Origin: Sympetrum striolatum
Taxonomy: Eukaryota > Arthropoda > Insecta > Odonata > Libellulidae
Assembly (NCBI GenBank): GCA_947579665.1
Contig: OX388349.1
Coordinates: forward strand, 21,918,459-21,982,458
Reading direction: 5' to 3'
DNA length: 64,000 nt
The notes below the pieces were generated by a model. That model was given only the letters and a program-made list of their open reading frames with translations. It did no database searches and was not told where the DNA came from. Each line of letters starts with the position of its first letter. Within the stretch, counting starts at the first letter, position 1. This document shows, in pieces, positions 24,235 through 38,900 of the stretch. The position numbers were made by a program, and so were the translations under genes.

Positions 24235-25255
24235 GTAAGGTAAGTAGAAGACTCTCCTTGAAGTAAAGGATGGCATAGTTCTCACAGGAAGTTTTGAAAG
24301 CTTCAGACAAAATAAGAGCACAGTGGTCTGATAAGTCTGTCTGTAAATGTGTTACTTCTAATTTTACTAAAGATAGGCAGGTTTGTTATCAATCAGGGTG
24401 GATGTTGTAATAATTATTCTAATTGGTTTCTTGCTTATAACACCAAGGTCAAAAGAGTCAAGTATATTAAATAGATCTTGCTTATCTGAGGAATCTTTGA
24501 GAATTGCAATTTAAATCATAAAACATAATTACATCTACATTTTTCTGGAGTAGAAACACATTTACACCATTAAAATTATTTTAAAACTCCTGCCTACAGC
24601 TACTAGGAGTCCGATATTTGCTCACAATAGCTAGAGTAATACAATTTATCCTCACAATTGCCATACAACATTCAAATAAATTATCAATGGAGAATTTAAA
24701 TTCTAAGCATTCCATGTCAATGGATGGCTGAGAATGACTACACCCCTATGATTATCATTGGAACGACGGAGAAAAGAAATCAAATTATTGCCTTTCAAGT
24801 TAAACACAGAATGAATAACTTTCCATGATACTTGGTGAAAATTAATAAAAAAAGTCTTTGCTAACAAAACCTGTACAAATTCAATCCATTCATTCCATAA
24901 TTTGGAATTTATAAAAGTTTTGTTCGTAAAGACTTTTTTTAAACTCAGAAATTTCACTGGATCTAGCCAATGCTCAGATATGAGAAGAATATCACTTTCA
25001 AGATCTTCAAGTAAGATCTTGAGACAATGAAACTTCTTACGAATAGGCCTGATAGTAATATAAAGCACGTTCAGGTTACCACCACATAAACACTTATTCT
25101 TTGACTTGATTACATCAGCTTTTCCTCTTGTAATGGAACCCAATTCAGATATTTCTCTATCATTTATCTTCATATCTTTATCAGCATCTTGAACAATAAT
25201 ATTTGCACCATCATTGTAAATCTCAAATGACACATCGGTGAAGGAAAAACAATTT
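24235..25255 (-). mobile_element. Non-LTR retrotransposon, endonuclease part (decayed)
   Basis: A 176-codon frame at 25233-24703 (minus) contains an apurinic-endonuclease-like core: a 'NVLYITIRPIRKKFHCLK' block followed by 'LLEDLESDILLISEHWLDP'. Further down at about 24470-24250, in another frame, come 'STLIDNKPA' and, after a shift, an 'SDHCAL'-like block typical of the endonuclease C-terminus. Multiple stops show decay. It belongs with the reverse-transcriptase part at 22085-23165 in the same orientation. Confidence 0.72.
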
Positions 25256-26976
25256 CACATTTTTAACATATTAGGAAGAATGTTAGGTTTTGTTTGTTGA
25301 ACAGAAGTGGTTATTACATTCAAAGAAAAATTCTAATTAGCTGCAGCATTTGTCAATGATTTGAACAGAAAGATATTAAAAAAAGTTTAATTAAATAATT
25401 GTAAACGTCTTGCTCTGTGGTCATTGGATCCAGGTCTCAGAGATGAATTAAAACAAGTTTCTTCATTCTGTTTGGTTCTGCAGGTCTTTTGTTTTTTTAT
25501 ACCTTAAAGATGTCAAAGATATAAAGAAAATGAAGTTTCAAGTGGAACAATAATCTAATAAAATCCCCACACAATTTGACCTAATTAAAAGTATTTACAA
25601 TACTTCATTCTAATTGTGGAAATTTTAGAGATAATAATGAAGTACATAATGTACTTCATTACTTACTTACTTACATTACACAAGTACTTGCATTGTGGGC
25701 CAGAAAATTCAGTAAATATCGTTCTATGGTAAATGGAAGTAAGGTACTTGTAGCAAGAAAGTACATAGAGGAACTTAACAATATCACTCATAATACATTT
25801 TAAGGATTCATGGAGTACTATGCTCAATTACGTAAACAATTTAATAATTATCATTGAAATAAGCCAATGGACCAATTAAAAGAGTATATGACATTTTAAC
25901 ACTTGATCACAACATCAGTAACTTTGTTGTTATAATTCTTCAATATTCTGTTGATAGTAATTCTGAGATGATAAGATCAAACATGAATTTAAATTAATTC
26001 AATGGTTAAGTAAGTCTTCATTAAATTAGAGAATTACTGTATAAGACTTTTACAACAATATAAAAAAATCTTTATAAATGGTTTAATATTTTCTTAATGA
26101 TAACAAATTAATGTTTCCTAAGTCTTTTATATCTTCGTAGTCTATGGTGTAATTCCATTATGCCAGTATATATTGCAGTATGAAAGAATTTTATCAATCA
26201 TTATTCTTTAAAGAACCTTCTGGCATACTCGTAAATGAGTAGAATCAAAACTCTATGTGGTTGCAAAGAAAATTTATTTTTGGTAGTGATAGTGGGAAAG
26301 AGGGAATGGGCAGTGCAAAGAATTCATATTTTTATATACTATATATATATATATAAAAACAGATTATTTTAATTTTCACTAACTGCCTCATTTGTTACAT
26401 TATTTGAAACTTGGAGCCCAAGGCTATCATGCTAGTAAAGGGCTGAGGGGGAAATAAGGTACATTTGAAGGAAGGAATGTTGGGTTAGGATTCGGGGAAA
26501 GAAGGACAGAAGAGCTTAGGCTAGGAGAATCGTATCACATGGTTTTTCCCATCCAACCATAAATACACTTTCATTCATCACATAACTGCTAATCAATTAA
26601 ATCTCACTTTTTATCAGTCTCGTAATTGCCAACTTCCCTAGTTTTCACAGACCACTCTCTCTCAGTCCACAACTGTAAAATACCATCTCCACAATAATCT
26701 TCAGCCAAGCATGTCCGTTACGATGTTCCGCCCGTGTCCATCTTAGCCATTATGAAAGTCTCCTTCTGATAATGTTCCCAAACTCCTCTTTCAGGAAGAG
26801 GTTATTTACAGACGCATGAGGCCTGAGGGCATCCACCAAGCACAAGAAATAGAACTCAGACCTTTCACAGAAACAATGTCTATTTGTTTATATTTTCTTT
26901 GTTAAAATAAAAAATGGGGAATCAGGTGGAGCTGTAACTTTAAAAAAAAACACCAGTTGGTGCACACTGCAAGCCA
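25256..26976. other. Intergenic region between non-LTR element and CNOT7
   Basis: No gene is visible. The segment holds a 25-base hairpin (25636-25660, arms of 12), an (AT)n microsatellite near 26338-26356, and the probable CNOT7 3'UTR, with a minus-strand AATAAA at 26273-26278. The stretch around 26640-26830 has the look of an old retroelement, but I cannot classify it. Confidence 0.4.
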
Positions 26977-29900
26977 TCATGATGAGTTATTATCTCCGTT
27001 GTCATGGTAGCTGTTTCCGTTCACCACGAAGGATGTACCCAAGCCATAAAGGTGACCGCAGTATTTGGCATCATCGATGTTATCTTCAAAGAACATCTGA
27101 AATGAAGGAAATAATCTAGGCTTGCCTTAAAAGGTCTAGACAAAAACTTCTACAGCTACAAATGCAACGAATGATAATATATTGGCTGTGGAGTTAAGAA
27201 ATATTATAAAATTAATAAAATCACTGTGAAGATTAAGTTCAATCCTAAATAAGCAGTGCAAAAAAAACTGAGCAGCAATCAATGTAGTTCAAACTGTAAA
27301 GAATTATGAAGAATCAACAATATGTATTAAAATGATTTAAGATTAGCATTTGTTGAAAACAGTGAACATGAACATTACTAAAGTATAATGGAAAGAAGAA
27401 AATAGCAAAGTATTTCAAATTAAAACTCAAACATACTTCTTCAGCAAATTAGTATAAATCTACTGAGTAAAACTTCAAAGTTTTCAAGCTTCATATTTAA
27501 ATTACCATATTTTCTTTTTGTTCTTGGTTTCTTTAGCTTTGAAGTAATTACAAAATCAGAAAGAGGTATGGAAATGGAAAATTTAAAATAGGAAAATTTT
27601 TCAGAAATGTTAAGCTCAGTGTCAACAACATTGTAACCAATGCCTGCTTTAATTATCATATTTACTCGAAAGTAACATGAATGAACCTTTTCGGGTCCTT
27701 TTTTGGCTAAAAGATCGGGGTGTACATTAGAATCGATGGTGCACTATTTCGGGCTCAATACTACTTGCACACATGTCCCATAGCTAAACTGTTGGCCAAC
27801 AGTTTTTAATTGAAAGGGTTAGCCCATCAAACTTTTAAATAACAGATTTTGATTTTATTAACGCATGCACATACATAGGACTTTCAGCTTAGATGACTAA
27901 CAGCATTTAGTATATATGTAGTGTATATGTGTATAAATATACAAATATAGCAACATATATGTGTATAGTAAACTTGTATATGGTACTGTGAATGGTGTAA
28001 CCACAAGTATTAAGGTGTGCTTTAGATTCACAGACTAATGATTTTTTTAAATTTCCGACGCTAGTAGTTTGTGATGCCCATTCAATGGATCATTATTTTT
28101 GAGAAAATATGGTAATTTATTCTGAAAATCTTAAAATATATATATCTTTTAAAATTATACGATGCAATTTGGTATGATTACCAGGTGGCAATGGTAAGGG
28201 GGATATAACAATACAATCCATCTGGCATTCTCCCAAGGACGGGAGGAAAACCCCTCCAAAAATCTCCTGTGTACAGTACACATCTTTAAAATAGCAATAA
28301 TACCATTTAGTACAATAAGTCAAATAAACAATATACAAACACCACCAACAAACAAGGATACAGTCGGCTTAATCAATTTCAATTACGTAATTTAATTGTA
28401 CTACCTGGAACTATTTTATAATTCTAAAGTATCTAAAGATTAGAAAGTGATTAAAACTGTACATTATACGTACATATATATAACAATAATTTAAGCTTAT
28501 TTTTACCATTTATAACATTCTCTGGCATTAGAGTGATAAGATCTCCAGGTAATGCATTCCATTCCCTTATACCTCTTATTGATAAAAGAATATTTTGCCA
28601 CAATGGTTCATTGTTCACGCTCCTTAATTTTTAATCGGTGTAATTTAAACCTATATGCATTAGAAAGCATTATCTGGCCTGAAGTAGTAACAATTAATAA
28701 TATAAATTAAAATATTCACATTTCTTACACTAAAGAGTAAATATTTCAGAAAATATCAGTAAGGCATTATCAATGACATGAAAATTTCTTTCTATAATAA
28801 CAGCAATTTATGCATGACTGACAAGGAGAACTTGTCAAACTGATGTCAAGAATCACAAGGAGATCTTTTTTTTATCTGAAAGTAGATAGTAATAAGTGTC
28901 ATGGGTTTCTTCCACATAGGCTCACAGTTCGAGGGAAAATAGGGTACAGATGTATCCTAGTCAACTACAACTCAAATTTACTATGGAAATTGAAGAAAAC
29001 GGTAAACTTCCATTCTTGGATGTCCTCATGAAACGAAAGGCGGATGGCACCCTAGGACAGTGTATATCGCAAGCCTACGCACACTGATCTGTATTTGAAC
29101 GGCAGCAGTCACCACCATCCTTCCCAGGTAAATTCCTTTCTATCAACCCTGATCCATAGGGCATATACCATCTCAGACGAGGAAAGCCTGCCTGACGAAC
29201 TAAAACACCTGAGGACTACGCTCATCCAGAGCGGACACCCGATGAAGGAGATTAATCGGGCCCTGAAAAGGGCCGTTTGTGGGACTGTGAACAAAGAACC
29301 TGATGAAAAACCAACGGCCACGGCCTATCTCCCGTATACGGCCCCTGTTTCGAGGATCCTCGAGAAACATAACATCAGAACTGTCCAAATGCCACCAAGA
29401 AAACTGGGCAGCCAACTCACAAGGGTAAAAGACAAACTTGGATTGAAGACTCCCGGAGTGTACCGTGTGAATGTGGGGCAGCGTATATTGGAGAATTGGG
29501 GCGTACTATCGAAACCCGAATAGCAGAGCACTCCTGCTACATTGGCTTGAAACAACCCAATAAATCGGCCATCGCGGAACACTCTCTTGAAGAAGGACAC
29601 GTCATAGACTTCGCCCAGACTAAGGTACTGTTTAGAGCTCCGGCCTTCTGGGATCAGAAAATTAAGGAATCCATAGAGATTCAACTAGAAAAGAATAACT
29701 TCAACAGAGACGACGGACTCACCCTTCACAAAACATGGCAGCCAATTATAAGGAAGATCGCTGAGAGGAGAAGAGGCAGCCAATCACATAGGTGAAAGGG
29801 AACGGCGCTCCCCTATATATGGACGCAAAAATTTCATCGACACTTCGCCCTGAAGATGGCCACAATGGATGTGGCTGAAACGTCGGAATTATCCGGAACC

Positions 29901-32900
29901 TTTACCCGGCTGGAAACCCGAGAATTATTCATTCAGCAACTACGCCGGGAAAACACTAGATCTTTTCTATCCTAGTCAAATTTGAACACATGTTTTGTGA
30001 GTAGATCAACAGCCTAGATATGCCTAGCGTTAACTTAATTGACTCTTAAAAGTTAGGGTTGTGTTTCGGCACCACTTGATAAAATCATTTTTCACTATTG
30101 CAATTCATTTTCATAGAAAATGGTATAGTGAAAAGAATATGAGAAAAATGCAAACTGCATTTGTATCAATAGCTGGTTGGGATATCCACTCCCTGGATTA
30201 ATATGACACGATGGAAGGTTTACTACACCGAAGAGAAGAAAGGTGGATGCTTTAAAAAATTATGACTGATATCTTTGTGAAAGAGTCCATCTGTAAAAGT
30301 ATAGAACATGTTACACCATTTGTGTGACCACACCAAGACTTTCCTAAAAATCTATTTCAGACCTTTTTGTATGAGTGATGAATACTATCATAGTATGTTT
30401 TAACATAAGAAAATGAAAACATAAGACTTTTAACCACATACCTGGAAAAATTTATTACGCTACCTAGGTTTTGACGCGTCGCATCATTGAAGGCAATCTA
30501 TCTACATGAGGCATCAAAACCTAGATAGCATTATAAATTATTCCAAAGGTATGGGTCTTATATATTCATTTCTTTTATGCTATGGATTCCAACTACAAAG
30601 TCGTTCTCAATGCTATTGATAGTGTAGTATACTTTATTTTTACAAGTGAATCTTTTACTATCCTACAAAGGGCTTGTCCCTTCAAAGTACCCTGCAGACT
30701 TCAATCCACTATAGGCAATATTTTTGTTGAATTTAGAATTGTGAACTTTTGTGGCAGATATTAGTATGAAATGGTTACGTACCTCCCTCATTTTGAAGAA
30801 AGCCATTCCAGTGAGAAGAGAATCAGATCCAGCTTGATGCTGGGGACCGATTCTTTCTAGCTCCAACTGATCAGCTACCTCTTGAAGGCCGCCTTTCAAG
30901 TTCTTACAGCTTTTCATAAGGTACTGTGGAAAAAGAAATTGAAAGAAAGATATTTAATACACACAGTAATACAATGTAAAGAATAACCCTGCCTGTGAAT
31001 GTCTTACAAATTAATTTAAATGGCATGAAAATTCAAGAAAAATAGGATTGTAAAATAAATATTCAACTTTATGGTCCTCCTAAGCCAGATGTAGGCTCAT
31101 CAGGAAGAGTCAGGTTAAGCAGTCATGAGCCTAATATTACAATTAATGTAAAATTTCGAGTATTTTATAAATTAATAATGAAAATTAAAAACGATTTCAA
31201 AATGTTTTTTATCAAACAAAAGCACTGAGTTAACAAAACAGTCACAAAAATACTAAATATGACTCAGAATTCGTAAAATACTATTTATATAGCATCTACT
31301 AGACTATAATAATATAATATATATTTATTATATATAAATATAATGAATATAATTCTAATACGAAAAATCAATAACAAATACAGCATTTATATAATGATTC
31401 ACACCAAGCATATACTATGTAGGTAATCCACAAGACTATAGAAAATCAATAAAACAAAACATTTCCAATTGCAACAGCAGATATAAACTTAGATGCAATC
31501 ATTAGCATCCCACAGTAAAAGCAATAAATAAACAAAAAAATGAACTCAATACGATCAAATTGATTAAATTCCTGAAAATAGTCTATCATATAATAAAAAT
31601 ACATTGTATAACGAAGTTTCATTTTTTAAATAAATAAATATGATTTTACATAGCAAATTGTGTCAAGAAGAGTTTAGCTAAAAATTACAAATAAAAACTA
31701 AATACATTAAAATTAAACTAATTACATATTCATAAATATCAATATTTTAAACCGTTAATTCAGTGCATGGGGTTTTTATATAAAAATAAAATTAATTGGA
31801 TGCAGACTTATTGCAATGACACTATTTAATCCAAAAGCAAAAGATTTTTTCAACTTGTTCCACATATATCCATGCAAATTCTCCATTAAAACCGGGTACA
31901 ATTTTTTTGCCTTTCATTTATCCACAATGATATTAAATTTTGAGAAGCCTTAATAGTAAATTAGCAATCAAAATATTTAATTTAGATACAAAACATGTAA
32001 AGGCTAAGCATGTGATAGGCTCTCAAAAATAAAATAGCTCATTTAATTAATAATAATAATAATTAAGCAATACAACATTCACCCAAACCAAATATTATGA
32101 GGATTAATGTACTCCCTGTCTTTTACTCACCTTTACATCATAAACTGTTGGGAAATACATTTTCAGGAGTTCAAAAAATTCACTTTCCTCTTGTGGCAAG
32201 TTTTGGTCTGTAAGGAGTTTTAATAGGTAGCCAAAATCATATCCACTGTAAAGGAGCAAAGGAATCTGATTAGTAAATCATCATAACAAAGTTTTTTAAG
32301 CAATACGCATGGAAAGAAAAAAAAACAGGATGAAAATTTGAGACAGACAATACTACTTCTTACCTGTGGAATGATAACCATTTGATGTTGTCCATTAGTA
32401 CAATTCCAGAAGTCATCAACAGTTCTGCAAAGTCGAGTGGGTCGATCCCATCCTCTTCATGCTTCTTAAATTGGATACCGGAGTTTTGAAGGAGGTCAAT
32501 ACTGTCTTGTGCATACATATCCTCCCTAAAAGATTGTTTTTGTGTTAATTACAAACAGTAGTAGAAACAAGCCACTTTAGATTGGAAAAGAAACATGGAT
32601 ATGCATTGAATAGTTTTGATTGATCTAGATTGATGGTGACAAAATTGGAAATGCAGGTCATTAATACACCAAGCTTGAAAAGAAAACATTATGCTAGGGA
32701 CTAAATAGAATTTTAAGCACACTAAGTGGTAGTGAGCTTCATGAGTAGCAATTAATGAGGCCTCAATCTATTTTACATTTATAACAAAAGTAAAATTTAC
32801 ACCCATAAGAGGTAAGATAATAATTTTTTAGGAATTTCCATTGGAAATTTCAGATCCACCCATTCACACTTACTTGAAATACATTGTCAGTTGAGCATAA

Positions 32901-35900
32901 TCAGGGATCAATCAGAAGTGATCTCATGATTTTTCAATAACATCCTGACAAAAAATTTAAAACATTCAAATGACTATTCAAACAAATATAGATAATAAAC
33001 CATTCCACCTTCTTTGTTGGATGCATTAATAAGCATTATTTTTGTCAAGTATCTTATACTTAAAATGTGGATTGGAGTATTGCCCATTACAAATGAAAAT
33101 ACACAAAATACTGCATATGTCAAATCTTACTATGGATATAGGCTGATTTTGTGCATTCTCAGATGTCAAAATTTTAATGTACATATCATGTATAAGGTGA
33201 TCCTCTTTTTTTCCTAACATCGAGAAACATAAAGTAAATTTAAATTATAGCCAATCATAAGTTGCTGACATTTTCTACTTGCAAACTCATCCATAATAAA
33301 GGATTATAATTTATTATTACTAAAGTAAAATTTAATTAATGCTACAATAAAACACTGATTTGAGGGTGAGTCAAAATGTAACGTTGAAACCTTTCGTTCA
33401 GCATAATATCAAAATATACAAATGAAAGCTTGTCATCATTATTCATAGCAATCTTCTTCAATTTCAATGTTAGTGCACCATTGCCTCTCTGGTGCTTAAA
33501 TTTCACGAGAAAGAAATCTTTTGGTGTCATGTACAGCCATGAATGTACGGTCATTTTCACATGATCATCAGTGGAAAAGTTTTAGCCCTCTAGAGCTTCC
33601 TTAAGCAAATAAAGTAGGAATAGAAGAAAGTAAAAATTTTATACAAGTGGTAATTATGACCTTGGCACAATATGTTTGTGGCAATGCATTATCCTGCTGC
33701 AACAGTAAACCAAAATGGAACAAATAACATAATTTGGGACTTGTTTGACAAATGTTTCCAAAGGCCAAACTGCAATTTATCGTTCACTATAGATACTTTG
33801 GGCACAAGATGTTATAGAATGAGACCCTTAGAGTCCCAGGAAAGCATTTGTATCACTTAAGCTTGCTTAGAGATATGTTTTAGCCACTCTATTAAAATTC
33901 CTTAGCTATTTACACGTACTGTAGTGACAGTTTGTTTCTATGCTGATTCAACATTCTTCCACGAGTATCAATTGGTATTTATCTTATCATCTACGAAATT
34001 GGATTCCTCAACCCTGTAATTCTATGGAGAATTTCTCTATGGGCACTAGCACAATTATAAAGAAAGAATTTTGAAACACAACTATGGATTAAAACCTCTA
34101 ATTCACCAATAGTTTTGTTCCAAATTTCTTTCCTTACAGCAACATGGCTCTCCGGCCTAATTTATTTTGCAAATAACACACAACAATTCACATAATTTGT
34201 GCTAAAATAAAATTTATCGAACATTGAGAGTCTAAACATCTTCCCCAACATTACATAGGAGATTTTTAACCTTCTAAACTGGCATATTTGTTTTGGTATT
34301 TTGAATTCAAGGTGGTAACAATAGAGAAACTTGGAGGAATGATTCTTCATTCTGAAGCATACGGCATGACCAAGCCATAACAGATCAAAAACTGATTTTA
34401 AAAATCAAGTCAATTTAAGATTACTTTTAGAATCATCCTTACATTTTGTATTTAAAGATCAGTCAGTGTGTGCATTAAATAAGGAAAAGTAGGCAAATAG
34501 ACTATGTATGTTATGATAAAGGAACACACAAATATATGCTAAAATACCATATTTACTTGAAAATAATGAGTCATAGAATGTAATGGGCACTCCAAAATTA
34601 AAGTATCGGAAGAAAAATTATTTCCCAGCAAATGTAATGCGCACCTTAAGACATGCGGTCATGCCATTTGCAGCACTGTATATGTGTGTACTTTACAGAT
34701 ACACATATATTAATATATGTAAACAAAATGCCAGTAGTTGTCTGCGCCGAAAGTCGTAGTAAGTGCATATTTTAACCAATTCAAAATTGGTAATTTAAAA
34801 TTTTTTAGGGACTAGCCAATTCCTTTTCAATCAAAAACTATCAGCCAACAGTTTAGTCTATACTGGCTCTTAGTTTAAAAACATGAACAGCACATTGGTG
34901 GAATGTTTGTAGAGTTATATGGAGCCAGGGTGAGCCGAGGATGCGACTGTTCCTGCGCTATGGGACATGTGAACGAGTAGTATTGTGCTTAAATCTAGTG
35001 TGCCGTCCATTCTAACTCCCACCCCAATTTTAGAGCAAAAAAAAAGACACAAAAGGGTGCACCTGAGGGATGTCGCTTATCAATACTTGGAGCTTACTTC
35101 CCAAATTATCAGCTAAAGAAATCTCAGAATACAAGGTTAGAAGATGAATCCTGATTAGAGTATAAATCCTGGTATTCATAAGGCTAGCACAATCGTTTTA
35201 ATTACATGCTCTTCTTCATTAATATAATTTTCCTATCAGAATTATCAGAAACTTATAGAGGCTATTTATCAATAAGTTAAGTTTGACACATTAGTTTAGG
35301 CTGTTCATGACTCTAAATAAAACTAAATGAATCTACTAAGCAAATGACAACTGGCATCAGATTTACAAGGCAAAATGAATCAAAAAAGTCCTGATTTTTT
35401 CCGTTTAAATGCATTGCTTTGATTTTCGGGAATTAAAAAAAAATACTTCCCGGATAGGTAGAGAATTAAAACTCAAGGAGCCTATTTATATGGTCATAGT
35501 CTATCGAAAACATTAATGACTTTCACGGAAAATATCTTTGGTTCAATGCTAGGACGATGCAATAATATGCCCTTTAAAATACATTGAGGTAGTTTTTCAT
35601 TATTTTTTTGATGCTCTTATCGAAATGATAGTAAGTTCTCGCTCTGATAGAAGATGTATATTAAGACTCAGTTTAAGAAAAAAATTAGAAAAGACGGTAC
35701 TGTTCCTGGGTTCGATGCCAGAGCACATTAACATTTCTCACATAAGGAATATATGTGATAAGTAGGATGTCATTTGATGTTGTTGCAGCCAATATACCTG
35801 CTTGAATTTGGACATTGTTAGAGGTAAAGATTTTCTATTGTGCTGCATAGGATGTATCACCAGAAAGACCCGGGTTCGATGCCGGGTGGTAAATATATTT

Positions 35901-38900
35901 CCCATATAAAACACATTGGGGAAGTTTTTCATTAATTTTTTCATGCACTTATCTACATGATAGGAAGTTCTTGCTTAGCTAAAAGTTGTACATTAATATT
36001 CGGTTTTAGAAAAAATTTAGATACAAGTATGTTGTTCCTGGGTTCGATGCCAGAGCTCATTAAAATTTATCAAATAAGGAATATATGTGAAAAGTAGGAC
36101 ATTGTTTGAGGCAGTTGCAGCAAATATTTCTGCTTGAACTTTCACACATAGTTAGAGATGGTGATCTTCTGTTGTGATGCATAGTAAGTATGACCAGGAA
36201 GACCCGGTTCGATGCCGGACGAATAAATTGCAGCGAATTTTAAGAATATTTTTAAAAAATTTTTTTCTTTTGAGGACCCTCTCGATATGATGCCGACTTT
36301 AATTTTATGTTGTCAATATGCTTACAGTATGCAAGCTACATTTTACTCGTATTGAATACGATTTGCAAGTCTCAGTTCCATATTTCTTCCTACTCCAACA
36401 TTACAGCATAAAATGTCAATAGAGCTATGATAAAGTCAACCAATACGACTGTAGCCATGAGGAAATGTGTGAAGTAAACACAGTGAATGCAAGATCCAAA
36501 TTACCTAGAACAAAGTAATCTAGAAAGCAGATACCCCTATAACCTAATTGAAAACGATGACTCCTTCACAAAATCCACTTCTCACTTTCATGAATCAACC
36601 ATTATGTAGCATCTTCAGAATGTGAGTAAAACCTAAATAGTATTTCTCAATATGCACTTTGATGCTATTTCTCACAAATATGTTTATGAAAATTACATTT
36701 GTGCAACAAGGCAAATTTTGATTAAAGAGCATTTACTCACCTTTATAAGGCAAAAGGTAACCATCTGTTTTAATAATGATAGCCATCACATAGTAACAAG
36801 AAACACTCGCAGAAAGAAGCAATGACAGAGTCTTACATTACGCACGTTTCTTTTTTCATCTCACAAAAGCACTTACGAGAGATTGAATTTGAAATTGAAC
36901 TGCCACGTGGAGTAGCCACTGTGTGTCTTGCCGTTTTCGTCCAGAAAGGTAAGTCCCAATTGGATGATGCGTAATAGGTCAACGTTGCAACGCAAGAGTT
37001 GATAGGTATAGTCTGCTGAACTGCGGAATTCGCCAATGGGCCTTGCAACCACACCAGGGAACTCTGTGTCCTGTTACAAAAGTAATAGAATTTTATTAAA
37101 CAATATCTGAATTGCTTCAACTTAGTCTAGCCTTTCCCAGTATTTTACAGAGTTAAGCTAGGTTTCCACATGAAATTATTACTAGCGACAGTTATTTGCA
37201 AGTGCACTGATGCCAGTTTAAGAATGTTTTAACTGGCACTTTATTAAAGATAGTGTCAACTGAGGTACTTCGCACAACGTTTATGTCGATAAGGGCCAAT
37301 ATTAATTATGAGAAATTATTTTTCTTTGGGAGAGCTGTGATTTTAGAACTTCATGATGACTCGATGAGTTAAGGCTAGCTGTTCCAATAAACCGTTTTTT
37401 TCATGAAAATTTAGACTAATTTTTCTGCTGCCATTCCTATGATGGAGTTTCACCAAGTGATGGCTTCAGCACTTGATTATATGCACAATAATTGATTGAT
37501 TGATAAGGGCAAGTTGTAAAATGCGAATGACAACAGAGTGGAGGATGTCTTCTGGCACCAGAAAGTTGAACTCCTTTCTACTTTTACTGGTACCAGTTGA
37601 TTTTGCATTTCATACGTCAGTCGATTGTTGCTAGTAATCATTACATGTGGAAACTCAGCTTTAAGGTAATAAACAAAACTCAAACAATTTATTTGACATT
37701 AAAAAAAACAGACTTTAGAGTTAGATAATGACTCTTTAAATTTCTCTAATTGGTACCACTGTAACAATAGACAAAAAAATAAAAAAGTACATTACCAACA
37801 AATTTGGAAAGGAAACTGGAAATGCAATTTGAACAATATCCAGAATATTAGCCTATTTAACCATGTTTACAGAAAAAAATCTGAAAAAGTATAAGCTAAA
37901 CTAATTCAAAATGTAAACCCTGAACAAAAATGTCCCCCCAAAGTTTTGTTAAATACATAAAATAATATAGAATTTTCTACCTTTTCCACTCATGACTGGA
38001 AATAAAAATTAATCCATATATTGATAAAATCAGCCTCGTAAATGTTATTAAATACGCTCAAGTAATTTTTTACTTCAATAAAAGCCAAATAAAATGAAAA
38101 TACTTTGGCTCTCAGCCATTGATATAAAAGAAAATTATTACCTTCAATCCAAATTAATACTTATTTTGCCTGTTGAATTCCCCTCAAAATTTTGTGAAAA
38201 TTCTCTATAATTGGATAATTGTCATTTGAAATGTGCCCTGAAGAGGACTCATGAGAGTTGAAACAGATTGTGAAGTAAATTTTCTTGTGGAAACTATCAT
38301 GTAATTTCAAACATATTTCATTATAGCATTCCACCAAGTTAGGCTAGATCATATAGATTACTTAAGTAGATGGCAGGATATAATAATAGAAATCCAAATC
38401 TTCAGTAGTGTTCTTCATTTAGTCACTATTATAGAGAAAGAATTATGTATACCCATCATCAAAAATTCAGCCAAAGATATAAGAACAAAAAAAAAGGCTG
38501 AACTCCAATAATCTATATTGAGACAGATCATATTTAAAGCTACTAAGTAACAGTAATTTTGAAAGTATATTGTGGGACAATGATGAGACACAGATAATCA
38601 GGAATTAAAACATTTTCATCATTAGAAGCAATCAATTAAATCCTAAGAGAAAATTGAATTTACATTATGGATGAAAAATTATCACATAAGTTAAAAGAAT
38701 TATTTTGATCAAAATTATCACTTGAGCCTTTTTATTATCAATTTCTAAATTTACCCAGATGTCATTTCAAATTTGGCTACCACTGTATTTAATGTTAACT
38801 TTTGGAAACTGAAATTTTCAGCTAGCATGAAGAACATATTAACAAGAACATTAAGATTTCACAGCTGGGCAATGCTAATTATTTATATCAGTCAGCAGCT

